A DNA stretch of 64,000 nt from Flavobacteriales bacterium (GTDB taxonomy: Bacteria; Bacteroidota; Bacteroidia; Flavobacteriales_F; PHOS-HE28). Position numbers and translations under genes: made by a program. This document shows, in pieces, positions 53,638 through 60,955 of the stretch. The stretch is from assembly GCA_016705955.1 (NCBI GenBank), contig JADJKO010000006.1, forward strand, positions 62,001 to 126,000, read 5' to 3'. Below the pieces are notes generated by a model. That model did not search any database. It was not told the origin of the DNA and worked only from the letters and a program-made list of their open reading frames with translations. Each line of letters begins with the position of its first letter. Position 1 is the stretch's first letter.

Positions 53638-54366
53638 TCACACGCTGGCGATGTGCTCCTGCGGGATCAGTGATCGACCCGTGAGCCGCAGGTACAATTG
53701 CGTGGTGGCGATCACATCCTTGCGGCAATACGCGGCGATGCGCTCAAGATCCTTGTCCTCGTAATACACACGCGCCACATCCGCACCGGTGATATCATCC
53801 TTCGGCGTGGGGATGCCGAGGACGTGCGTGAGCAGTGCCAAGGAGGTATATGCTTTCCGATCGCCGAAGCTCCACAGGTTCATGGTGTCCAAGTGTCCGA
53901 CCTCCCACGGTTTCATTCCGCCGATGTCGAGCAGCTTCGGAAGCGTGATGCGATTGATCACGCAACGGCGTGCGATCCACGGGAAGTCGAACTCCTTGCC
54001 GTTGTGCCCGCACAGCCAGTGTTCATCGGTGTTGTAGTGCCGATGCATCATCTCCACGAAGCGGTTCAACACATCGTACTCGTTATCGCCGTGGAAGGAG
54101 GTCACGCGCAACTTCAGGTCGTTTCCCTCATGGTGCAAGCTGCCCACGCCGATGCAGATCACCTTACCGAACTCCGCAAGGATCCCGCCCTTCTCGGAAT
54201 AGAGTTGCTCGGCGCTCTTCTCCTGTCGCTCTTGTTCGAAGCGTGTCTTCTCGGTGAAGAGCTTGGCGGTCTCGGCATCAAGATCCTTCCACTGGTATTC
54301 CTGTGGTACGGTCTCGATGTCCAGGAAGAGGATCCTGGTGAGGTCGCGGATGTGGTCGGGGCGCAT
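53638..54366 (-). CDS. DnaQ-like 3'-5' exonuclease of the PolB-like type
   Basis: 242 residues. RNase H-like exonuclease motifs: ILFLDIETVPQE (D16, E18), WLCGHNGKEFDFPWIARRC, and YCRKDVIATTQLYLRL carrying the final Asp. The plan matches the small stand-alone 3'-5' exonucleases resembling family B polymerase proofreading domains. It should degrade DNA or RNA ends in repair. A TATCTTCA box lies 19 bases upstream. Followed upstream by a small conserved gene on the same strand. Confidence 0.87.
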   Translation of the reverse strand: MRPDHIRDLTRILFLDIETVPQEYQWKDLDAETAKLFTEKTRFEQERQEKSAEQLYSEKGGILAEFGKVICIGVGSLHHEGNDLKLRVTSFHGDNEYDVLNRFVEMMHRHYNTDEHWLCGHNGKEFDFPWIARRCVINRITLPKLLDIGGMKPWEVGHLDTMNLWSFGDRKAYTSLALLTHVLGIPTPKDDITGADVARVYYEDKDLERIAAYCRKDVIATTQLYLRLTGRSLIPQEHIASV

Positions 54367-54411
54367 GGGTCCGTGGGCTTGTAGGTGAAGATAGCCGCCG
54401 GACCGATCCGG

Positions 54412-54816
54412 TCACTCGATCATCACCCCGCGCATGTTCATCAGCGGCAGGGTGGTGAAGTTGGTCTCTTCGATGCTGCCCGCGAGGAAGATGTACTTCT
54501 TGTCGTGGATCTCCCGGCCGATGTAGAAACTCAGCCAGTATTCATTGCTCAATGCGAACACGTCCTCCACAATGCGTTCTATCCGCGCCCAGCTCTTCGG
54601 GCCGAGCATTTCGAGGTGGTGTCGCATTTCACTGGTTGCGCGGGCCTCGCCATCCACCTCCCCGTAGCCGCGCGAACTCACCAGGACATTCTCCAGCGCC
54701 ACGTTCTTCTGATTGATCAAGTACACGTACCACGCATCGCTGCCGTCCTCATCCATTTCGCGGACCACGGCCATGGCCACGCCCTCCACTTTCGGTGGTT
54801 GGATGTCCTTGCGCAT
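54412..54816 (-). CDS. Conserved Bacteroidota protein of unknown function
   Basis: 134 residues, soluble: MRKDIQPPKVEGVAMAVV ... VYLINQKNVALENVLVSSRGYG ... TSEMRHHLEMLGPKSWARIE ... NEYWLSFYIGREIHDKKYIF ... LPLMNMRGVMIE. I recall homologues in flavobacteria that carry the label phenylalanyl-tRNA synthetase alpha subunit; nothing here supports that and the real pheS is at 25058. The stop is one base after the serine hydrolase region on the same strand. Function unknown. Confidence 0.75.
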   Translation of the reverse strand: MRKDIQPPKVEGVAMAVVREMDEDGSDAWYVYLINQKNVALENVLVSSRGYGEVDGEARATSEMRHHLEMLGPKSWARIERIVEDVFALSNEYWLSFYIGREIHDKKYIFLAGSIEETNFTTLPLMNMRGVMIE

Positions 54817-54817
54817 T

Positions 54818-55987
54818 TCAGACGGGTCGTTTCCGTGCGATGTTGCGCGCGATCGCGATCCACTTGAACACGTCCGTGGGATGTCCGGTGAGGTTCACCT
54901 CCTCACGCTTCATGCCCGTGCGCACGAAGACGAGGTCCTCGTCGGGGATCACCACCACGTACTCGCCGTGGAACCCGCGACAGTAGCGAATGGATTGTCC
55001 GTTCGCTTCAGCGAGCCACCAGAAATAGCCGTAGCGTGCATTGGGTGCGCCGTGGTCGTCGAGTCGTGCGGGGGTGATCGAAGCTTCCCAGTATTCGCGC
55101 GGCACGATCTGCTTGCCTTTCCATTTGCCGCTGTCCAAGTACAGTTGTCCGATCCGCCCGAAGTCGCGCGCCGTGGCGTACAAGCAACAGAAGGCCTTGA
55201 AGTCGCCGTTCGTGCGATCCTTGCCCCAATACGCGTCGTGCTCACAACCAAGCGGTCCCCAGACTTTCTCACGCACGAGCTCATCGAGTGGTTTCCCATA
55301 GGCGGCTTCCAGCACTTCCGCCATGATCTGCGTACTGCCGCTGATGTAATCGAACTCCTTGCCCGGTTCATCGCGACAGGGTTGCGAAAGACTGAGCTCA
55401 CGTACGTTGGTTCCATAGTAGCCCTTCGCGTTATCGCTGAAAGGGTTCGCGCCGCTCTCGCTCCAATCCAATCCGGTGCTCATCGTAAGCAGGTGGTGGA
55501 TGTTGATCTTGGCGTGGCAACCGTCCTTGAACTCCGGAAGGAAATCGCTCACCGGCTGGAACACGCTTTCGATCTTCCCTTCGCCCATGGCGATGCCCGT
55601 GAGCACGCTGATGTAGCTCTTCGCCACGCTGAAGCTGTTCGACACGCTGTCCGCATCCCAGCCGTTCCAGTATTGTTCGAAGATCAAGCTATCGTGCTGC
55701 CACACTGCGAAACCCACACTGTACAGGTCCTTCAGCTCCTTTTCCTGTTCCGCAGTGAGTGTGAGTTTCCCGTAGCGCGAGCCCATCGGCCACGGTTGCG
55801 GGTTGCTCGCAGGGATGGTCTCATACGGGAAGAAATCGCGGTCATCGATCTCCGGTCCGTTGCGACCGATCAGGTACGTGTAGCGAATACCACGTGGAAT
55901 GTGGCCGTTACCCGTGGCATAGGCCAACACGGTGAGCCCGACAAGAATGCCGATGGTCCAGAGGAGGATCTTGCGAAGGATGCGCAT
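54818..55987 (-). CDS. Serine hydrolase, class C beta-lactamase family
   Basis: 389 residues. An N-terminal membrane helix (KILLWTIGILVGLTVLAYAT) anchors it with the enzyme in the periplasm. The active-site motif S120-VAK123 (SNSFSVAKSYIS) and the YxS-type motif EFDYISGSTQIMAEVLE are visible; a final HGEYVVVIP fits the third motif (HGE in place of KTG). Such proteins are esterases, DD-peptidases or amide hydrolases; a role in beta-lactam resistance is not implied. One base separates its stop from the start of the small gene downstream, so they form a unit. Confidence 0.9.
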   Translation of the reverse strand: MRILRKILLWTIGILVGLTVLAYATGNGHIPRGIRYTYLIGRNGPEIDDRDFFPYETIPASNPQPWPMGSRYGKLTLTAEQEKELKDLYSVGFAVWQHDSLIFEQYWNGWDADSVSNSFSVAKSYISVLTGIAMGEGKIESVFQPVSDFLPEFKDGCHAKINIHHLLTMSTGLDWSESGANPFSDNAKGYYGTNVRELSLSQPCRDEPGKEFDYISGSTQIMAEVLEAAYGKPLDELVREKVWGPLGCEHDAYWGKDRTNGDFKAFCCLYATARDFGRIGQLYLDSGKWKGKQIVPREYWEASITPARLDDHGAPNARYGYFWWLAEANGQSIRYCRGFHGEYVVVIPDEDLVFVRTGMKREEVNLTGHPTDVFKWIAIARNIARKRPV

Positions 55988-56014
55988 GTGGAAGAGCGTT
56001 GTGCGAAAGTAGGT

Positions 56015-56719
56015 TCACCCCACCATCGCCACATCGAAGAGGTCCGCGAGTTCCAACCGCAGCCTGTTCTTCACTTCTTCGATGTCGAGTTCGGCACCGA
56101 GCTCCTTCGCCATGCTCGTCACGCCCTTATCCGCGATCCCGCACGGAACGATGTTCTCGAAGTAGGAGAGGTCCGTATTCACATTGAAGGCGAAACCGTG
56201 CATGGTCACCCAGCGGCTGGCGCGAATACCGAAGGCGCAGATCTTCCGTGCTTTCAAGGGTTCGTTCCAGTCCAACCAGACACCAGTGAGTCCGTCGATG
56301 CGACCAGCCTTGATGCCGTACGCTTCGAGCGTCCCGATGACCGCCTCCTCCAGCGTGCGCAAAAAGCGATGGATATCCGTGAAGTGGTGATCGAGATCGA
56401 GGATGGGGTAGCCTACGATCTGTCCCGGTCCGTGGTACGTGATGTCGCCGCCCCGATCGATCGGGAAGAACTGGACGCCCTTCTCGCGCATCCCTGCCTC
56501 ATTGAGCAATAGGTGGCTTTGCTTTCCGCTCTTTCCCAGCGTGTACACGTGTGGGTGCTCGCAGAAAAGCAGGTGATCCTCCGTCAACACCTGCTGGTCC
56601 TCCGGCGCGTGGCGGTTCGCGATCTTCCGATCGATGGTCGCTTTGAATAGCTGCGTCTGAAGATCCCACGCTTGCGCGTAGTCGATCAGGCCGAGGTCTC
56701 GGAAATGGACGGAACGCAT
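56015..56719 (-). CDS. lipB: Octanoyl-[ACP]:protein N-octanoyltransferase
   Basis: 234 residues. It moves octanoyl from acyl carrier protein to lipoyl domains, the first step of lipoate assembly. RGGDITYHGPGQ (residues 89-100), the catalytic Lys159 (ARKICAFGIRASRWVTMHG) and Cys193 (IVPCGIADKGVTSM) are present. An insert in the early part (RKIANRHAPEDQQVLTEDHLL) is of a kind common in Bacteroidota. The start MRSVHFRDLG gives the normal N-terminus; the longest frame would run into the inverted-repeat element that begins 12 bases upstream, which may carry or replace its promoter. Confidence 0.95.
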   Translation of the reverse strand: MRSVHFRDLGLIDYAQAWDLQTQLFKATIDRKIANRHAPEDQQVLTEDHLLFCEHPHVYTLGKSGKQSHLLLNEAGMREKGVQFFPIDRGGDITYHGPGQIVGYPILDLDHHFTDIHRFLRTLEEAVIGTLEAYGIKAGRIDGLTGVWLDWNEPLKARKICAFGIRASRWVTMHGFAFNVNTDLSYFENIVPCGIADKGVTSMAKELGAELDIEEVKNRLRLELADLFDVAMVG

Positions 56720-56730
56720 GTCGCACTGTT

Positions 56731-57275
56731 CACCGCAGAGGCGCGGAGGCGCAAAGGTCGCTGGGAAATGCGAGGAGGCAGAGATGCACAAGTGCATTGG
56801 AGAGAGCGCTCATTCTTCGTCCAGTCCGTTCGCAATGCGTCGGATCCCTGATCGGAGCAAGGCTTCGTTGAAGTTGATCAATAGACCCAGCTTGCAACCG
56901 GTCAGTTTCAAGTAGGTGAGGAGTTGAGCCGCGTGGCTTTCATGCAGTGCTTCCACAGCCTTGACCTCGACAACCACACGTTTTTCCACGATAAGGTCCA
57001 ATCGAAGCGTTGTTCAGAGATCGATCCCGCGAAAGCTGATCGGAACCGGAACCTGTTGTTCTACCAATAACCCGGAGTCGTGCAGCACATGAACGAGACA
57101 CAATTCATACACACCTTCCAGCAACCCAGGACCCAATTCCCGATGCACCTCGATGGCAGCCCCTATGATCTTCGAACTAAGTTCGTTGTGGGTCATTCCT
57201 GATCAACACCAGAGTGATGGCAATAGGTCCATCCGATCTCCTTCGCGTCCTCCGCGCCCCAGCGCCTTTGCGGTG
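56731..57275. mobile_element. 545-bp unit with inverted ends carrying a GxxExxY gene
   Basis: The left end (56731-56757, CACCGCAGAGGCG then CGGAGG and GCAAAGG) is repeated in inverted form at the right end (57275 back to 57241, CACCGCAAAGGCG, an eight-base insert, CGCGGAGG, ACGCGAAGG): 12 of the first 13 bases match. Between them lies only the GxxExxY gene. The unit fills the whole gap between the SIS isomerase and lipB. I see no clear target duplication. A related gene-less unit is at 32448-32566. Confidence 0.6.
56810..57196 (-). pseudogene. GxxExxY protein (PD-(D/E)XK nuclease-like), interrupted by an in-frame TGA
   Basis: 128 codons plus stop, the family length. The name motif is G24-LLE27-GVY30 (ELGPGLLEGVYE). 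The nuclease-fold residues are D67 (RLDLIVEKRV) and E77-V-K79 (VVVEVKAVEAL), then LLTYLKLTGCKLGLLINF. TGA at codon 61 (57014-57016) splits it. Around it the +1 frame reads GAACAACGCTTC, encoding EQRF, which is what family members show at this place; so one base gained before it and one lost after it would explain the stop. Family members are of unknown function. A restarted 3' part is unlikely to be made. Could also be a sequence error. Confidence 0.8.
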
Positions 57276-57287
57276 ACCTCTTTCTCC

Positions 57288-58274
57288 TCACTTCACCTCG
57301 GCCAATTTCCCTTTGAGCATGTTGATCACGCCGATCTCCACGGGATCCACACCTTTCTTCTCTGCCCAGTAGTAGCTCACCCAATCTCCGAGGTGAACGA
57401 GATACAGTTGGCGCGCGAAGCCGGTGTCGCCCTCGCTCCACACATCGTGAACGTGCGAGGTGTACTTGGCGAAGACCTCCTTGTTGATCTCCATCCGCAT
57501 CTGGCTGCGCTCGTGATCGGTCTTGTGGCGGAAGATCACCACGGCGATGTCGGCATTGCCTCCGGCCCAGCCCACCAGTTCGTTGTGGTTCATCTCTGGA
57601 ATGGCGTGGTGCCAGCAGAGTTCCTTGCTGTTCTCATTCACCTGTTGGCGGAAACGGATGCTCACGGCCTCGGTGCTGGCCTCACTATAGATCACCAGCC
57701 GCTTGCCGACTAGTTTCTCCGTGAGTGCCTGCGCAGTTTTCTTGATGTCCTCTTTGTCGTGCTCCAACTGGCCTGCGGCTGTGTTGATGGCACCTTCGAA
57801 CCCATCGCCGATGATCCCGAAGTGGTGCAGGATGAAAAGCTGTTGGACCAGTGAATAGGCCAACATCGTGCGCGGTGGATTGCCTCCCGGAATGATGATG
57901 TGGTCGAGTCCTTTCGCCTTGGCGATGTCGAGCATCGTTCCTCCACTCGTGATCACGCACACGCGAGCGCCTTTGGAAAGCGCTTGGTCCATGGCGGCAA
58001 GGGTCTCCTCCGTGTTGCCACTGTAACTGCACGCGATCACCAGGCTCTTGTGGTTCACGTAGCCCGGGAGGTAGTAGTTGCTGTACACCTCGATCGGACA
58101 CTTGGCCTCCTTGCTCACCAGTTGCGCTACGATGCGGCCGCCGATCCCGCTGCCACCAAGACCAGTAACGACCACATTACTGTACGGCCCGCCGGGGCTT
58201 TTCAAAGTGGCCTTGCGCCCGATCTCCAGGGCTTCTTTCAATTGCTTGGGGAATGCGTCGATGAGGTTGTACAT
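57288..58274 (-). CDS. SIS-domain phosphoglucose/phosphomannose isomerase family protein
   Basis: 328 residues. Two SIS domains: VVTGLGGSGIGGRIVAQLV with IACSYSGNTEETLAAM, and later QQVNENSKELCWHHAIPEMNHNELVGW, which holds the Glu and His of the bifunctional PGI/PMI enzymes known from archaea and some bacteria. It interconverts glucose-6-phosphate or mannose-6-phosphate with fructose-6-phosphate and can supply sugars to the glycan genes nearby, though it is not in their operon. A complete gene; the 50 bases upstream lead to the toxin gene. Confidence 0.9.
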   Translation of the reverse strand: MYNLIDAFPKQLKEALEIGRKATLKSPGGPYSNVVVTGLGGSGIGGRIVAQLVSKEAKCPIEVYSNYYLPGYVNHKSLVIACSYSGNTEETLAAMDQALSKGARVCVITSGGTMLDIAKAKGLDHIIIPGGNPPRTMLAYSLVQQLFILHHFGIIGDGFEGAINTAAGQLEHDKEDIKKTAQALTEKLVGKRLVIYSEASTEAVSIRFRQQVNENSKELCWHHAIPEMNHNELVGWAGGNADIAVVIFRHKTDHERSQMRMEINKEVFAKYTSHVHDVWSEGDTGFARQLYLVHLGDWVSYYWAEKKGVDPVEIGVINMLKGKLAEVK

Positions 58275-58324
58275 GATGGTTGGAATGAAGTCAAGTGCCG
58301 GAACGGGCGGATGAGGTTTGAGTT

Positions 58325-58615
58325 TCAGCGGGAGCGGACCAATGGATGCCTACGGGAATGAACGACACGGATGATGTACACCGTACCGCTTGAGAAGCGA
58401 TAGGTGATCACATATGGAAATTTGGACAGGGGAAACATCCGGATCGTTCTGCCGATCCGCGGTGCCCCTGTCGGGAAGGAAGCAATGGTGTTCAGGTGAT
58501 CCCCGATCTCGTTCATGAATTCACTGTCAAGACCAGTGCGGCGCGATCGATACCACATTGCTGCTTGGTTCAGGTCGTCCTTCGCTCTGGGCGAAAGGGC
58601 TACCGGATGGCTCAT
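58325..58615 (-). CDS. ParE/RelE-superfamily toxin
   Basis: 96 residues of the compact ParE-RelE fold: VALSPRAKDDLNQAAMWYRSRRTGLDSEFMNEIGDHLNTI, then FPLSKFPYVITYRF and YIIRVVHSRRHPLV. Such toxins inhibit gyrase (ParE) or cut mRNA on the ribosome (RelE); the FPYVITYRF-IIRVVHSRRHP end is closer to ParE. Start overlaps the stop of the antitoxin gene by four bases, the standard arrangement. Confidence 0.88.
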   Translation of the reverse strand: MSHPVALSPRAKDDLNQAAMWYRSRRTGLDSEFMNEIGDHLNTIASFPTGAPRIGRTIRMFPLSKFPYVITYRFSSGTVYIIRVVHSRRHPLVRSR

Positions 58616-58845
58616 CGTGTTCGTCGACGAAGGACTTGACGTTTCACTTCGGCCCAGCTATGTGATGGATCGTGTCCCTGCTCCATCCGGTCGGCGAGAA
58701 GCTCCATCTCGTCGAGTTCCTTCTTTGTGAACTTCACAGGAGCAGGACCAAGAAGGGCGATCTCGACGGCTTCCAACTTGGTCTTGTCCGTTGTCTCCAA
58801 CACCCTCTTTGCGAGGGCGATGCGCTTTTCGGCTTGCTTGCTCAT
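58612..58845 (-). CDS. Antitoxin of the ParE/RelE-type module
   Basis: 77 residues, charged. The first 40 (KQAEKRIALAKRVLETTDKTKLEAVEIAL) look like a DNA-binding and dimer part; the second half (FTKKELDEMELLADRMEQGHDPSHSWAEVKRQV) is a helix that would wrap the toxin, as in addiction-module proteins. It precedes the toxin and overlaps it by four bases. A TACTTTTG box is 17 bases upstream, so it and the divergent lysS share a 59-base control region. Confidence 0.82.
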   Translation of the reverse strand: MSKQAEKRIALAKRVLETTDKTKLEAVEIALLGPAPVKFTKKELDEMELLADRMEQGHDPSHSWAEVKRQVLRRRTR

Positions 58846-58862
58846 GCCTGATCGTCGTAGGC

Positions 58863-58870
58863 CAAAAGTA
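58863..58870 (-). promoter_or_regulatory. -7 box of the toxin-antitoxin operon
   Basis: TACTTTTG on the minus strand, an exact TAnnTTTG, 17 bases before the antitoxin ATG. The nearest upstream TTG is 25 bases away, longer than the usual 19. Confidence 0.5.
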
Positions 58871-58904
58871 AGCTGGATAACTTCGTCGCCTTCTTCAAGA
58901 ACGC

Positions 58905-60419
58905 ATGTCCCACACCCTTTCCGATCAAGAACTCGCCCGCCGCGAAGCGCTTTCCAAGCTCCGTGCGCTGGGCATCGACCCCTTTCCCGCCGCTGAATAC
59001 AAGGTGACCGCCACTGCTGAGGAGGTGAAGGGACTTTTTAAGGAAGAAGGCGAACCCGCACAGGTGACCATCGCAGGTCGGATCATGAGCGTGCGCGTGA
59101 TGGGGAAGGCCAGTTTCGCGGTGTTGCGCGATCACACTGGCGACCAGCAGATCTACGTGGCGCGTGATGAGGTGGCGCCCGGCGAGGACAAGGCGATGTA
59201 CGATGAGGTGTGGAGGCACCTGCTCCACTTGGGTGATTTCATTGGTGTGCAAGGACACGTGTTCAAGACGCGCACCGGCGAGATCACGGTTCACGTGAAG
59301 CAACTGACCGTGTTGAGCAAGGCCTTGCGCCCGCTGCCTGTTGTGAAGACCGATGAGGCCGGTGTGATACACGATGCGTTCACCGACCCGGAGCTGCGCT
59401 ACCGTATGCGATACGTGGACCTGATCGTGAATGCGGGTGTGAAGGACACGTTTCTCAAGCGCTCGCGGATCATCAGCGCGATGCGTGCCTTCATGAGCGG
59501 AGCGGGCTATCACGAGGTGGAGACGCCAGTGCTTCAACCCGTTCCGGGTGGTGCTGCCGCTCGTCCATTCGTGACGCACCACAATGCCTTGGATATGCCG
59601 TTGTACATGCGCATCGCGAACGAGCTCTACCTCAAGCGACTCATCGTCGGTGGTTTCGATGGCGTGTTCGAGTTCAGCCGGAACTTCCGGAATGAAGGCA
59701 TGGACCGTACGCACAACCCGGAGTTCACCATCATGGAACTCTACGTGGCGTACAAGGATTACCGCTGGATGATGGAGTTCATGGAACGGATGCTCGAACA
59801 GGTATGCACGGCGACGCACGGTGTATCGAACGCGGCGTTCCAAGAGAACACGATCCAGTTCACCGCGCCCTACAAGCGCATCACCATGTGCGGTGCGATC
59901 CAGGAGAAGACCGGCAAGGATGTGTTGGAGATGGATGAAGCAGGATTACGCTCACTGTGCGCCGCGAACAACATCCACGTGGAACCCAGCATGGGCAAAG
60001 GCAAGCTGATCGATGAGCTGTTCAGTGCGCTCGTGCAGCCCGGATTGATCCAGCCCACCTTCGTCACCGACTTCCCGTTGGAGATGAGCCCGCTGTGTAA
60101 GAAGCATCGCGATGACCCACGCTTGACCGAGCGTTTCGAGCTTTACGTGAACGGCTTCGAGCTCGCGAACGCATACAGTGAGTTGAACGACCCGATCGAT
60201 CAGCGCGAACGCTTCGAGGAGCAACTCAAACTCCAACAGCGCGGCGACGATGAAGCGATGTTCATCGACCAGGATTTCTTGCGCGCGTTGGAGTATGGCA
60301 TGCCGCCTACAAGTGGCGTCGGCATCGGCCTCGATCGGCTGGTGATGCTGCTCACGAACAATCCGGCCATTCAGGAAGTGTTGTTCTTCCCGCAGATGCG
60401 GCCGGAGAAATTCAGCTAG
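58905..60419 (+). CDS. lysS: Lysine-tRNA ligase (class II)
   Basis: 504 residues. An OB-fold anticodon domain (VTIAGRIMSVRVMGKASFAVLRDHTGDQQIYV) is followed by the class II core: motif 2 ELYLKRLIVGGFDGVFEF with NFRNEGMDRTHNPEFT, and motif 3 GIGLDRLVMLLTNNPAIQEVLFFP. It charges tRNA-Lys in the cytoplasm. Insert regions match bacterial LysS. A TAACTTCG box lies 19 bases before the ATG, opposite the antitoxin promoter. Its stop abuts the VOC gene stop. Confidence 0.97.
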   Translation: MSHTLSDQELARREALSKLRALGIDPFPAAEYKVTATAEEVKGLFKEEGEPAQVTIAGRIMSVRVMGKASFAVLRDHTGDQQIYVARDEVAPGEDKAMYDEVWRHLLHLGDFIGVQGHVFKTRTGEITVHVKQLTVLSKALRPLPVVKTDEAGVIHDAFTDPELRYRMRYVDLIVNAGVKDTFLKRSRIISAMRAFMSGAGYHEVETPVLQPVPGGAAARPFVTHHNALDMPLYMRIANELYLKRLIVGGFDGVFEFSRNFRNEGMDRTHNPEFTIMELYVAYKDYRWMMEFMERMLEQVCTATHGVSNAAFQENTIQFTAPYKRITMCGAIQEKTGKDVLEMDEAGLRSLCAANNIHVEPSMGKGKLIDELFSALVQPGLIQPTFVTDFPLEMSPLCKKHRDDPRLTERFELYVNGFELANAYSELNDPIDQRERFEEQLKLQQRGDDEAMFIDQDFLRALEYGMPPTSGVGIGLDRLVMLLTNNPAIQEVLFFPQMRPEKFS

Positions 60420-60420
60420 G

Positions 60421-60921
60421 CTATTTCGCCTTGGCCTTCTTGGCGGGCGCTGCTTTTTTCGGCGCAGCCTTCTTACTTGCCTTCGCAGCCGACTTGCCCG
60501 CCGATGCGCCGGAACGTCGCGGTCCTTCGTGCAACGCCATCCGGTTCCCCTCGCTGTCAATGAAGAGCGCGAAGCTGCCCGCCGCATCACTGATCAAGGT
60601 CCTGGACATGATCACGCGTCCACCGGACAGGTCGATGCGCGCGAGGATGTTGTCCATATCGAAACTCGCGTTCAGGTAGATCAGGGTTCCGGTATCGTTC
60701 GGCATGCATCCCGGGCCTTGGACCAGGGCACCACCGATGCCGTGCTCCGCCGGGAAATAGGCCATGGCGAAATCCCCGTTGTAGGCGACCTCCATCTCCA
60801 TGTTGTAGATGGCATTGTAAAAGGCCGTCGCCCGATGGATATCATAGACGGGGATCTCGAACCAACTGACGAAATCCTTCAATCGGATGTGGTTCTTACT
60901 TGCTGCTGCTGTGCTTCCCAT
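60421..60921 (-). CDS. VOC-fold (glyoxalase-like) protein with Lys/Ala-rich tail
   Basis: 166 residues. The core (FVSWFEIPVYDIHRATAFYNAIYNMEME ... GIGGALVQGPG ... TLIYLNASFDMDNILARIDLSGGRVIMS ... GSFALFIDSEGNRMALHE) is the VOC fold of glyoxalase-like and dioxygenase-like proteins; the usual first metal His is not evident (EIPVYD has no His). The last 40 residues repeat KxxAKAxKKAAPKKAAPAKK, like histone H1 tails and likely DNA- or RNA-binding. A stand-alone gene, role unknown. Confidence 0.8.
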   Translation of the reverse strand: MGSTAAASKNHIRLKDFVSWFEIPVYDIHRATAFYNAIYNMEMEVAYNGDFAMAYFPAEHGIGGALVQGPGCMPNDTGTLIYLNASFDMDNILARIDLSGGRVIMSRTLISDAAGSFALFIDSEGNRMALHEGPRRSGASAGKSAAKASKKAAPKKAAPAKKAKAK

Positions 60922-60955
60922 GTTCAATACGCCGGACCCCGGCGCTGGTATTTGT

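Noticed and set aside
54412..54816. Naming the 134-residue protein a phenylalanyl-tRNA synthetase subunit
   Set aside because: It lacks any synthetase motif; the real alpha subunit is at 25058.
54818..55987. Calling the class C-type serine hydrolase an antibiotic-resistance beta-lactamase
   Set aside because: SVAK and YIS motifs fit the wide family, many members of which are esterases; nothing shows lactam hydrolysis.
54713..56512. 599-codon plus-strand frame opposite the serine hydrolase and lipB
   Set aside because: Both minus-strand genes have complete active sites; the plus frame shows only shadow composition.
56731..57275. Classifying the inverted-end unit as a known insertion sequence
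   Set aside because: There is no transposase frame, and the ends match no IS family that I can recall.
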